This document shows positions 1-5,215 of a DNA stretch of 5,617 bases, piece by piece. The stretch is taken from NCBI GenBank assembly GCA_003164305.1, contig PLSZ01000129.1, positions 1,661 to 7,277 on the forward strand. Reading direction: 5' to 3'. The notes under the pieces are model-generated. The model made no database searches. It was given only the letters and a program-made list of their open reading frames with translations, and was not told the DNA's origin. Numbering within the stretch: position 1 is the first letter of the stretch; every line of letters starts with the position of its first letter. Source of the DNA: Acetobacteraceae bacterium (GTDB lineage: Bacteria; Pseudomonadota; Alphaproteobacteria; Acetobacterales; Acetobacteraceae). Both the position numbers and the translations under genes were made by a program.

Positions 1-2
1 TG

Positions 3-1028
3 GCGCCGATGATGCAAATGATGATGGCGCGGCACGCCGGACGCCACATGGCGCGGGTCATCGGCGTGGCCGCGATGCCGGTCATGGTTGGAGCAATGTT
101 GGGTCCCAGTCTTGGGGGATTGATCCTGGGCTGGTTGGGTTGGCGGTGGATTTTCTTCGTCAACGTTCCGGTGGGGCTGATGGCGATTTGTTTCGCCTGG
201 TTCGCGTTGCCGCGCGACGAAATCGTCAACGCACGGCGCCTGGATCTGGTCGGATTCGCGATGATCTCGCCCGGCCTGGCGTTGTTGCTGCAAGGCCTCG
301 TGTCGTGGGCGCATGGCGATGCGACGGCGCCGCTGAGTCTGGTTGCCAGCGTGGCGCTGTTGGCGGGGTTTACCTGGCATGCATTACGCCATCCGATTAC
401 GGCTTTGATCGATTTGCGCCTGTTCCGAGCGCCGGTTTTCCGTGCCGCCGCGTCAACGCAGTTCCTGTCGAACGCTTTGAACTTCGGCGGCGCGTTGTTG
501 TTGCCGTTGTGGTTTCTGCAGGTGCGCCAGGCGACACCGACCGCAACGGGTTTGATGCTGTTTCCGATGGGTCTGGGGATTTTTTGTGGCCTGCCGATCA
601 TGGGACGGATGAGCGAACGGTTCGGTGCGCGAGCGATCTCCGGCGCCGGCGCCGTGTTGTCCTGCATCGGTACGATTCCGTTTGTTTTCGCGACCGTCGA
701 CACGCCGTTTGCTGTTCTGGCGGTAGCCTTGTTCGTGCGTGGGTTCGGCGGCGGTTCGATCACGATTCCATCGGCGGCGGCGGCTTATGCCTCAGTGCCG
801 CGCGAGTCGCTCGGCCATGCGACGACCTCGATCAACATTTGCCAGCGCTTCGGCGGTCCAACCGGGTCCGCTGGGCTTGCGATACTCTTGCAATACGCAT
901 TGTCGCGCGCGGCGACACCAACGCAGGCGTATCATTGGACGTTCTTCGCGTTGGCCGCGATCGCGGCGCTTGGGTTCCTGACGGCGTCGCGTCTGCCAGG
1001 CGCGCTCAGGACAGCACAAAGACCTTGA
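3..1028 (+). CDS. DHA2-type MFS multidrug/proton antiporter, C-terminal part (5' end outside window)
   Basis: Integral inner-membrane transporter of the major facilitator superfamily, DHA2 (14-TM) branch, which typically exports drugs or metabolites in exchange for protons. The reading frame is open to the left edge, so the true start lies upstream. Counting from the Met at position 9, residues 27-40 match the antiporter motif C of TM5 (GAMLGPSLGG), followed by WRWIFFVNVPVG at 45-56, a DHA2 signature. Later landmarks are the loop LIDLRLFRAPVF (133-144), the cytoplasmic motif GRMSERFGAR (199-208), and RGFGGGS (244-250) with a late N-x-x-x-RFGGPTG element (275-286). About nine or ten hydrophobic segments remain. 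DHA2 proteins usually have 450-500 residues, so roughly 110-150 N-terminal residues are missing. The last 23 bp overlap the 3' end of the convergent DUF3237 gene. The family call is firm; the substrate is unknown. Confidence 0.9.
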   Translation, partial: APMMQMMMARHAGRHMARVIGVAAMPVMVGAMLGPSLGGLILGWLGWRWIFFVNVPVGLMAICFAWFALPRDEIVNARRLDLVGFAMISPGLALLLQGLVSWAHGDATAPLSLVASVALLAGFTWHALRHPITALIDLRLFRAPVFRAAASTQFLSNALNFGGALLLPLWFLQVRQATPTATGLMLFPMGLGIFCGLPIMGRMSERFGARAISGAGAVLSCIGTIPFVFATVDTPFAVLAVALFVRGFGGGSITIPSAAAAYASVPRESLGHATTSINICQRFGGPTGSAGLAILLQYALSRAATPTQAYHWTFFALAAIAALGFLTASRLPGALRTAQRP

Positions 1029-1458
1029 TAATCACTTGCTTCTCGTGCCGTTCTCCGGTCGCGACGAAAATGTTTTCCGCCAACCAGCCATGCGGACCCG
1101 GGCTTACGCCGAACACCGGTGAGGCGCGGAAATAATACAACGCGGGATCGACGGTTTCTCCCGCCGCGAGGCGCGCCAGAACGTCGGGTGGACCGCGGCG
1201 GATTCCCTTGTTGACGACGGAGATGAACGTTCCGTCCTCGGCTTGCAGCGTGTAGCGCGCGACCACTTCGGCGGTGCCGTCGGCGCGGACGATTTGCCAG
1301 TCGGCGCCTCCAGGAAGAATACGCGCGGTCAGGCGTGGGCCGGAGACCGACCCTCCCGTGATCGGAACGATACGGCGGCGGCCGGTTGAGACGGGCCCTA
1401 AATCCAGCGGCGCGCCGATGCCGACAGAAGCGGTGAATACGTGGCTCAATTCCAGCAT
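1006..1458 (-). CDS. DUF3237 domain protein
   Basis: A 150-residue protein, the usual full length for DUF3237 (the UPF0311 group). These are small soluble proteins of unproven function, predicted to be beta-rich. Family landmarks are present in order: TGG-SVSGP (34-41), LPGGADW (48-54), RADG (58-61), ARYTL (67-71), DG at 75-76, N83/G85/R87, YYFRASPVF (108-116) and the terminal WLAENIFVATGER block (125-137). There is no signal peptide or membrane segment. The ATG at 1458 is supported by a strong Shine-Dalgarno sequence, GGAGG, 7 nt upstream. The gene points away from the CoA-transferase operon across an 87-bp gap and overlaps the convergent MFS gene by 23 bp at its 3' end. DUF3237 genes occur beside catabolic genes, so a link with the neighbouring CoA-ester pathway is plausible but unproven. 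No catalytic residue can be assigned. Confidence 0.87.
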   Translation of the reverse strand: MLELSHVFTASVGIGAPLDLGPVSTGRRRIVPITGGSVSGPRLTARILPGGADWQIVRADGTAEVVARYTLQAEDGTFISVVNKGIRRGPPDVLARLAAGETVDPALYYFRASPVFGVSPGPHGWLAENIFVATGERHEKQVIIKVFVLS

Positions 1459-1465
1459 ACGGGTT

Positions 1466-1470
1466 CCTCC
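1466..1470 (-). promoter_or_regulatory. Shine-Dalgarno site for the DUF3237 gene
   Basis: The minus strand reads GGAGG here, 7 nt before the ATG at 1458-1456. It fixes the DUF3237 start and argues against extending the plus-strand CoA-transferase frame leftward through this segment to the GTG at 1441. Confidence 0.7.
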
Positions 1471-1529
1471 CGGGTGACAGCCTCGACGAACCGGCGGCTT
1501 CGGTTATATGCTTACACCAAATCAGCCCC

Positions 1530-1535
1530 GAGGAG
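1530..1535 (+). promoter_or_regulatory. Shine-Dalgarno site for the CoA-transferase gene
   Basis: GAGGAG ends 10 nt before the ATG at 1546. It decides the start: the frame is open back to a GTG at 1441, but that one has no comparable site and would add 35 residues without family similarity. A second AAGG at 1540-1543 is too close to the ATG to be the main site. Confidence 0.6.
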
Positions 1536-1545
1536 CGCCAAGGTC

Positions 1546-2766
1546 ATGAGTGGAGAAAATTGTCTGGCCGGTATGAAGGTCCTTGATCTCACCCAGTTCG
1601 AGGCGGGTCCATCGTGCACCGAAGCCCTCGCCTGGATGGGCGCCGATGTCGTCAAAGTCGAAAATCCGAAATCCGGCGATCCTGGGCGGACCGCTGGCGG
1701 CAAACCCGGGCAGGATGCCAATTACTTTTTGCAATACAACGCCAACAAGCGGTCCGTCGCGGTCAATCTGAAAGATCCGCGCGGCGTCGAGCTCGTCAAG
1801 GAAATGGCGAAGCAGGCCGACGTGATGATCGAGAATTTCGCGCCCGGCGCGGTGGAGCGGCTGGGTCTTGGCGCCGACGTGATCCGGGCGTTGAACCCGT
1901 CGATCATCTTTTGCCAGGTCAAGGGATTTGGCACCGGCAGCCCGTACGAGAAAAGTCTCGCGTTCGATATGATCGCGCAGGCCTGCGGCGGCCTGATGAG
2001 CATCACCGGCGAAGAGGATGGACCGCCCTGCAAGCCGGGCGCGACGATCGGCGACACCGGCACCGGCATGGTCATGGCGATTTCGATCCTCGGCGCCTAT
2101 ATCCGCAAGCTGCGCACCGGTCAGGGGGAGCATCTGCAACTGGCGATGCAGGATTCGATCCTGCATTACGTGCGCAACGCTTTTACCTTCATGGAACGCT
2201 CCGGCGGCAAGGCCGCGCCACGCGCCGGGTCGAAGACGGTCGGCGGCGGCAATCCGCCGATCGGGGTGTATCCGTGCAAAGGTGGCGGTCCGAACGATTA
2301 TGTCTACATTTACACGAGCCGCGCGAATCCCGAGCATTGGACACGGCTTTTGAAGGTGATGGGGCGGGAGGACCTGATTGGCGATCCGTGCTACGACTCA
2401 CCCGACGCGCGCACGGAACGGCGTGAAGAGGTTGATGCGATCGTTTCCGCCTGGACAAAGCAGCACGACAAGCATGAGGCGATGAAGCTGGTCAGCCTGG
2501 CGACCATCCCCTCGGGCGCCGTGCTGGATACCGCGGAACTGGCGGCGGACAAAACGTTCCAGGATCGCGGCATTCGCCAGACCATGCATCATCCCCAGGT
2601 CGGCGATTACGTCATGAGCGGCTGGCCAGTCCGCTTTGGCGGACAAACGCCATCGGTGAAGCCGGCGCCGTTGCTGGGGCAGCATGGCGAGGAAGTGCTG
2701 GCCGATTGGCTGAAACTCGACAAGGACAAGATCGGGGCGCTGCGGAACGATCAGGTGGTCGCCTGA
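1546..2766 (+). CDS. Class III (CaiB/BaiF family) acyl-CoA transferase
   Basis: Cytosolic enzyme of 406 residues, the normal family length, that moves CoA from a donor thioester to an organic acid; class III members such as formyl-CoA:oxalate CoA-transferase and CaiB work as interlocked dimers. The start at 1546 places the canonical opening (GMKVLDLTQFEAGP, residues 9-22) near the N terminus. Then follow MGADVVKVENP (31-41), ENFAPG (96-101), and SLAFDMIAQACGG (137-149), in which Asp141 is the expected catalytic aspartate that forms the acyl anhydride. GDTGTG (169-174) and the C-terminal APLLGQHGEEVL segment (374-385) are also family landmarks. The gene heads the operon, and its TGA shares a base with the ATG of the hydratase gene (TGATG), suggesting translational coupling. 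The substrate is unknown: the pairing with a crotonase resembles caiB-caiD, but nothing here identifies carnitine. Confidence 0.93.
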   Translation: MSGENCLAGMKVLDLTQFEAGPSCTEALAWMGADVVKVENPKSGDPGRTAGGKPGQDANYFLQYNANKRSVAVNLKDPRGVELVKEMAKQADVMIENFAPGAVERLGLGADVIRALNPSIIFCQVKGFGTGSPYEKSLAFDMIAQACGGLMSITGEEDGPPCKPGATIGDTGTGMVMAISILGAYIRKLRTGQGEHLQLAMQDSILHYVRNAFTFMERSGGKAAPRAGSKTVGGGNPPIGVYPCKGGGPNDYVYIYTSRANPEHWTRLLKVMGREDLIGDPCYDSPDARTERREEVDAIVSAWTKQHDKHEAMKLVSLATIPSGAVLDTAELAADKTFQDRGIRQTMHHPQVGDYVMSGWPVRFGGQTPSVKPAPLLGQHGEEVLADWLKLDKDKIGALRNDQVVA

Positions 2767-3542
2767 TGGCGCACCAGTTTTGCACGGTTCAGGATGAGGG
2801 CCGGTTGCGGATCGTGACCCTCAACCGGCCGGAGGTGCTGAACGCTCTGCACGCCGACGCCAACGACGAATTGTCCGAGGTGTGGGATGAATTCGCGGCG
2901 CGCGACGATCTGTGGGTGGGCATCGTGACCGGCGCGGGCGGACGAGCGTTTTCCGCCGGCAACGACCTCAAGGTGCAGGCGGCGGGGAAACGCCGGCCGA
3001 ACGGGCCGAACGGTTTCGCGGGGTTGTCGCATCGTTTCAACCTCGAAAAACCGTTGATCGCGGCGGTGAACGGCGTGGCGATGGGCGGCGGGTTCGAAAC
3101 CGCCCTCGCCTGCGACATCATCATCGCCGCCGAGAACGCGGTGTTCGCTCTGCCGGAGCCTCGGGTTGGATTGATCGCGGGGGGTGGCGGCGTGCATCGC
3201 CTGCCGCGGACGATCCCGATCAAGAAGGCGATGGGCATGATCCTGACCGGACGGCGGGTGCCGGCGCGGGAGGGATTTGAACTCGGATTCGTCACCGAGG
3301 TCGTGCCGGAAGGACAGGCTCTGGAAGCGGCGAAACGATGGGCCGGTCTGATCCTGGAATGCTCGCCGAAAGCGGTGCGGGCGTCGAAACAGGCGTCCTA
3401 TCGCGGGTTGGACGAGCAGAAGCTGGAAACCGCGATGCGCACGGTTTATCCGGCGCAACAGGAGAATATCGAAAGTCAGGATTATATCGAGGGTCCAAAA
3501 GCGTTCGCGGAAAAACGCAAGCCGGATTGGAAGAACAAGTAA
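2766..3542 (+). CDS. Crotonase-fold enoyl-CoA hydratase/isomerase family protein
   Basis: A 258-residue cytosolic protein, standard length for crotonases. The oxyanion-hole elements are FSAGNDL (62-68) and NGVAMGGGFETA (102-113), with Gly108 at the position of rat crotonase Gly141. Glu111 and Glu131 (in ALPEPRVG) align with the rat catalytic pair Glu144/Glu164, so true hydratase or dehydratase chemistry is likely, rather than the isomerase or hydrolase variants that lack one of them. GLIAGGGGVHRLPR (135-148) and TGRRV (161-165) follow. The C terminus AFAEKRKPDWK (247-257) is typical of this family, including CaiD-like members. The start at 2766 has AGGTGG 7 nt upstream and overlaps the CoA-transferase stop by one base; an in-frame ATG 60 bp earlier lies inside that gene and adds no family sequence. 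The likely role is to act on the acyl-CoA made by its neighbour; the exact substrate is not determinable. Confidence 0.92.
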   Translation: MAHQFCTVQDEGRLRIVTLNRPEVLNALHADANDELSEVWDEFAARDDLWVGIVTGAGGRAFSAGNDLKVQAAGKRRPNGPNGFAGLSHRFNLEKPLIAAVNGVAMGGGFETALACDIIIAAENAVFALPEPRVGLIAGGGGVHRLPRTIPIKKAMGMILTGRRVPAREGFELGFVTEVVPEGQALEAAKRWAGLILECSPKAVRASKQASYRGLDEQKLETAMRTVYPAQQENIESQDYIEGPKAFAEKRKPDWKNK

Positions 3543-3554
3543 GGAGCGCGAGCG

Positions 3555-3911
3555 ATGGGAATTAGGGTGCACAATTTATATTGCGACGCTCAGGGCGAAT
3601 CGCATTGGCGCGATGTTCAGATTGAGTGGGAGAATGAGGGGCCGGAAGGCAAGACATCCGCTCGGCAATTCGCCAATGGGATTATCTTTCGCCAGACTCA
3701 GGCGGAACACGATCGGCCGTGGCATCCCGCGCCGCGGCGGCAATACATCATCAATCTCGATGCCGGTGTGGAACTGACGGCGAGCGACGGGGAGTCTCGA
3801 AAAATCGGCGCGGGTGAAATCGTGCTGGTCGAGGATACCTCCGGCAAGGGTCATTTGTCGAAATCCATCAACAATCAGATGCGGCACTCGATTTTCGTGC
3901 CGATCGAATAA
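3555..3911 (+). CDS. Small cupin-fold protein, copy 1
   Basis: A 118-residue soluble protein with the pattern of a single-domain cupin: WHPAPRRQYIIN (56-67), a glycine-containing turn GVELTASDGE (71-80), then IGAGEIVLVED (84-94) and GKGHLSK (97-103). The classical HxH motif 1 is reduced; His57, Gln63 and His100 are the most likely metal or ligand contacts, by inference. The N terminus carries HNLY-x-D...GESHWRD (6-20), shared with the next gene. The gene begins 12 nt after the hydratase stop, with GGAG 8 nt before its ATG, so it is almost certainly co-transcribed. It is about 67% identical (about 77 of 115 ungapped positions) to the following gene. No signal peptide or TM segment is seen. Function is unknown; a binding or isomerase-like role on a pathway intermediate is possible. 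Confidence 0.83.
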   Translation: MGIRVHNLYCDAQGESHWRDVQIEWENEGPEGKTSARQFANGIIFRQTQAEHDRPWHPAPRRQYIINLDAGVELTASDGESRKIGAGEIVLVEDTSGKGHLSKSINNQMRHSIFVPIE

Positions 3912-4277
3912 GGGAGCGAGGCGACGATGCGGATTCATAACATTTATGTCGATGACGCCGGCGAAACGCACTGGCGCGATATCGAGGTCGAGTGGGTTGA
4001 GGAACGGAACGGCAGCAAGCTGTCGGCCCGGCTTCCCGCCACGGGGATTATCTTTCGGGAAACCGGCGGCGATTACGATCTGTCGTGGCATCCGGCGCCG
4101 CGGCGGCAATACATCATCAACCTCGACGGGGGCGTGACGATTACCGCGAGCGATGGGGAAGCCAGGAACATCGGCGCGGGCGAAGTCATTCTGGTCGAGG
4201 ACGTGCGCGGCAAGGGGCATTTGTCGAAGTCGATCGGCGGCAAGATGCGGCATTCGATTTTCGTCCCTATCGAATAA
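3564..4277 (+). repeat. In-frame tandem gene duplication (units 3564-3911 and 3930-4277, offset 366 bp)
   Basis: The two cupin genes are direct repeats of 348 bp each, separated by 18 bp. The longest exact run I can see is 26 bp (3729-3754 equals 4095-4120), covering the APRRQYIIN codons. Third-position differences are spread through the conserved core, so the duplication is old rather than recent. The short leaders before each ATG are also alike (TAAGGAGCG versus TAAGGGAGCG), suggesting the duplicated unit included the ribosome binding site. Confidence 0.85.
3927..4277 (+). CDS. Small cupin-fold protein, copy 2 (tandem paralogue)
   Basis: A 116-residue paralogue of the preceding gene, aligned without a gap from Arg2 to the final Glu. 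The shared core is WHPAPRRQYIIN (54-65), IGAGEVILVED (82-92), GKGHLSK (95-101) and the identical end MRHSIFVPIE (107-116); candidate metal/ligand residues are His55, Gln61 and His98. Differences concentrate at about 24-52, where copy 1 reads differently at most positions, so the two may bind different ligands or form a mixed oligomer (inference). It starts 15 nt after copy 1 ends, with GGGAG 10 nt and GAGG 5 nt before the ATG. It is the last gene of the operon; a 10-bp inverted repeat begins 11 nt after its stop. Both copies are intact, with no sign of decay. Function unknown. Confidence 0.83.
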   Translation: MRIHNIYVDDAGETHWRDIEVEWVEERNGSKLSARLPATGIIFRETGGDYDLSWHPAPRRQYIINLDGGVTITASDGEARNIGAGEVILVEDVRGKGHLSKSIGGKMRHSIFVPIE

Positions 4278-4288
4278 CGGGAAAGCGG

Positions 4289-4314
4289 GGGGCTTTGACA
4301 TGGATCAAAGCCCC
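4289..4314. promoter_or_regulatory. Perfect 10-bp inverted repeat: terminator-like hairpin or FNR-type operator
   Basis: GGGGCTTTGA (4289-4298) and TCAAAGCCCC (4305-4314) are exact reverse complements around a 6-nt loop. As RNA this is a strong hairpin just after the operon's last stop, but no T-tract follows, so it would be an imperfect rho-independent terminator. As DNA the centre reads TTGAC-ATGG-ATCAA (4295-4308), 9/10 to the FNR/FnrL/FixK-type consensus TTGAT-N4-ATCAA, centred about 66 bp before the DUF6455 ATG. A clear -10 box was not found at the expected distance. The repeat is certain; which of the two roles applies, or both, is not. Confidence 0.6.
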
Positions 4315-4367
4315 GCGGCTTCCAGCATGGCAGGGTCTCCTGGAGCCTGATCTGGGAGATACCCAAG

Positions 4368-4760
4368 ATGTCCGCGTCATCGGATTCGAGCCTGCTGGCA
4401 AAGGCTTTCGACTGGATCAGAACGCGCGCCTCCCGCGACAATGAAATCGCCGCGATGTGCCGCGCGGATTTGCATTATCTCGCGGCCGACCTCGGGATCA
4501 CCGAGGCCGAATTACGGGAGGTCGTGCCCAAGGTGACCGACCATAGCGAACTGATGGACCAGATGATGCGGGCGCGGGGGCTGGATCCGGAAGCGGTCCG
4601 CCGCTCCTTCAGCGCGCTCGTGCGCGATATGGAAGTGACCTGCGCGCGTTGCCGCGATTCGCGCGTTTGCCGGCGCGAACTCGAGTCGGGGACGGCCGCG
4701 ACCTATTGTCATGATTTTTGCGCCAACGCCGAGGCGATGGACTACCTGCGGAAGGCCTGA
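4368..4760 (+). CDS. DUF6455 family cysteine-rich protein
   Basis: A 130-residue soluble protein with an N-terminal helical part (MCRADLHYLAADLGI, 30-44) resembling the DUF6455 family of alphaproteobacteria, and a C-terminal cysteine cluster. Cysteines are at 31, 92, 95, 101, 114 and 118, giving C-x2-C-x5-C (92-101) and C-x3-C (114-118, YCHDFCAN). This suggests a metal site or a redox-active/Fe-S centre, but the ligand is not established. The start at 4368 has GGGAG 9 nt upstream. The gene is 90 bp beyond the cupin operon and probably has its own promoter, since an inverted repeat with an FNR-like core lies between. Its last 19 bp overlap the convergent rlmH gene. Function unknown; family assignment is from pattern recognition. 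Confidence 0.75.
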   Translation: MSASSDSSLLAKAFDWIRTRASRDNEIAAMCRADLHYLAADLGITEAELREVVPKVTDHSELMDQMMRARGLDPEAVRRSFSALVRDMEVTCARCRDSRVCRRELESGTAATYCHDFCANAEAMDYLRKA

Positions 4761-5215
4761 TCCGGCCGGCCCGAACGGTGATACGGGTGGCCGGTGGAGA
4801 TCGAACGGGCGCGGTAAATTTGTTCCGCCAGCATCGCCCGGGCGAGCAAATGCGGCCAGGTCAGCCGGCCCAAAGATAACGTGTAATCCGCTCGGGCGAT
4901 GACCGGCCGGTCGAGGCCCTCGGCGCCGCCGATCAGGAAACGGATGGGGCGCGACAGGGTCAGCCAGCCCTCCAACCGGGCGGCGAAGCTGGCGCTGTCG
5001 AGCATTTCCCCGTCCAGGTCCAGTACGATCGCGAAGGTCTGGGCTGGCAAGGCGGCCAACAACGCCTCGCCCTCGCGGCGCTTGATTTCGGCTGGGGCGC
5101 CTTTGCCGTCGGGGATTTCGGTCAGCGCCAAGGCGGGCCGGATGCGGGCGCTGTAGCGCGCGAACAGTTCGGCTTCCGGACCGTCGCGGGAACGCCCGAT
5201 GGCGACGATCCGCAT
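4742..5215 (-). CDS. rlmH: 23S rRNA (pseudouridine-1915-N3)-methyltransferase RlmH
   Basis: SPOUT-class methyltransferase of 157 residues (E. coli RlmH has 155) that uses S-adenosylmethionine to methylate N3 of pseudouridine 1915 in helix 69 of 23S rRNA in assembled ribosomes, acting as a homodimer. Landmarks: MRIVAIGRSRDGPE (1-14), FAIVLDLDGE (61-70), the cofactor-binding trefoil-knot loop FLIGGAEGL (93-101), SLGRLTWPHLLARAMLAEQI (114-133) and the conserved tail HPYHR (143-147). I chose the second of two adjacent ATGs (5215) because the family starts Met-Arg; 5218 would add one Met and give a 4-bp overlap with the upstream glycosyltransferase stop. The frame stays open to 5368, but that extension lies inside the glycosyltransferase gene and has no RlmH similarity. 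No strong Shine-Dalgarno is seen, so it may be translationally coupled to the upstream gene. Confidence 0.95.
   Translation of the reverse strand: MRIVAIGRSRDGPEAELFARYSARIRPALALTEIPDGKGAPAEIKRREGEALLAALPAQTFAIVLDLDGEMLDSASFAARLEGWLTLSRPIRFLIGGAEGLDRPVIARADYTLSLGRLTWPHLLARAMLAEQIYRARSISTGHPYHRSGRPDQAFRR

Larger units (their letters stand above)
1459..1545. promoter_or_regulatory. Divergent intergenic control region
   Basis: These 87 bp separate two divergent start codons, so promoters for both sides should lie here or overlap the first codons. An AT-rich core sits at 1503-1510. On the minus strand it reads TATAAC (1508-1503), 5/6 to the sigma-70 -10 consensus, about 38 nt from the probable start of transcription to the DUF3237 ATG. 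No good -35 hexamer lies behind it. On the plus strand the same core gives TATATG (1505-1510, 4/6), with TCGACG (1483-1488, 4/6 to TTGACA) 16 nt upstream. An inverted repeat AACCG-N7-CGGTT (1489-1505) abuts the core and could be an operator. These are consensus matches by eye; only the divergent geometry is certain. Confidence 0.4.

Noticed and set aside
140..1135. 331-codon plus-strand frame across the MFS gene
   Set aside because: It is the +1-shifted shadow of the MFS gene, rich in Arg/Val/Gly/Cys with no domain pattern, while the other frame carries clear DHA2 motifs.
1441..1545. N-terminal extension of the CoA-transferase to a GTG at 1441
   Set aside because: It would overlap the first codons of the DUF3237 gene, adds 35 residues without family similarity, and the GAGGAG site fits the ATG at 1546.
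1522..2337. 271-codon minus-strand frame opposite the CoA-transferase
   Set aside because: Antisense shadow from GC-rich codon structure; composition (His/Arg/Asp/Ala) is not protein-like and there is no ribosome binding site of note.
2751..3572. 273-codon minus-strand frame opposite the enoyl-CoA hydratase
   Set aside because: Covers the whole hydratase gene in antisense, Arg/His/Phe-rich, no recognisable motif.
4295..4300. Perfect TTGACA as a -35 box
   Set aside because: No -10-like hexamer occurs 15-19 nt downstream (the region is GC-rich), and the hexamer is explained by the palindrome it lies in.
3576..4301. 241-codon minus-strand frame spanning both cupin genes, with an internal repeat
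   Set aside because: The apparent protein repeat is just the antisense of the duplicated cupin genes; the sense strand explains the conservation and has ribosome binding sites.
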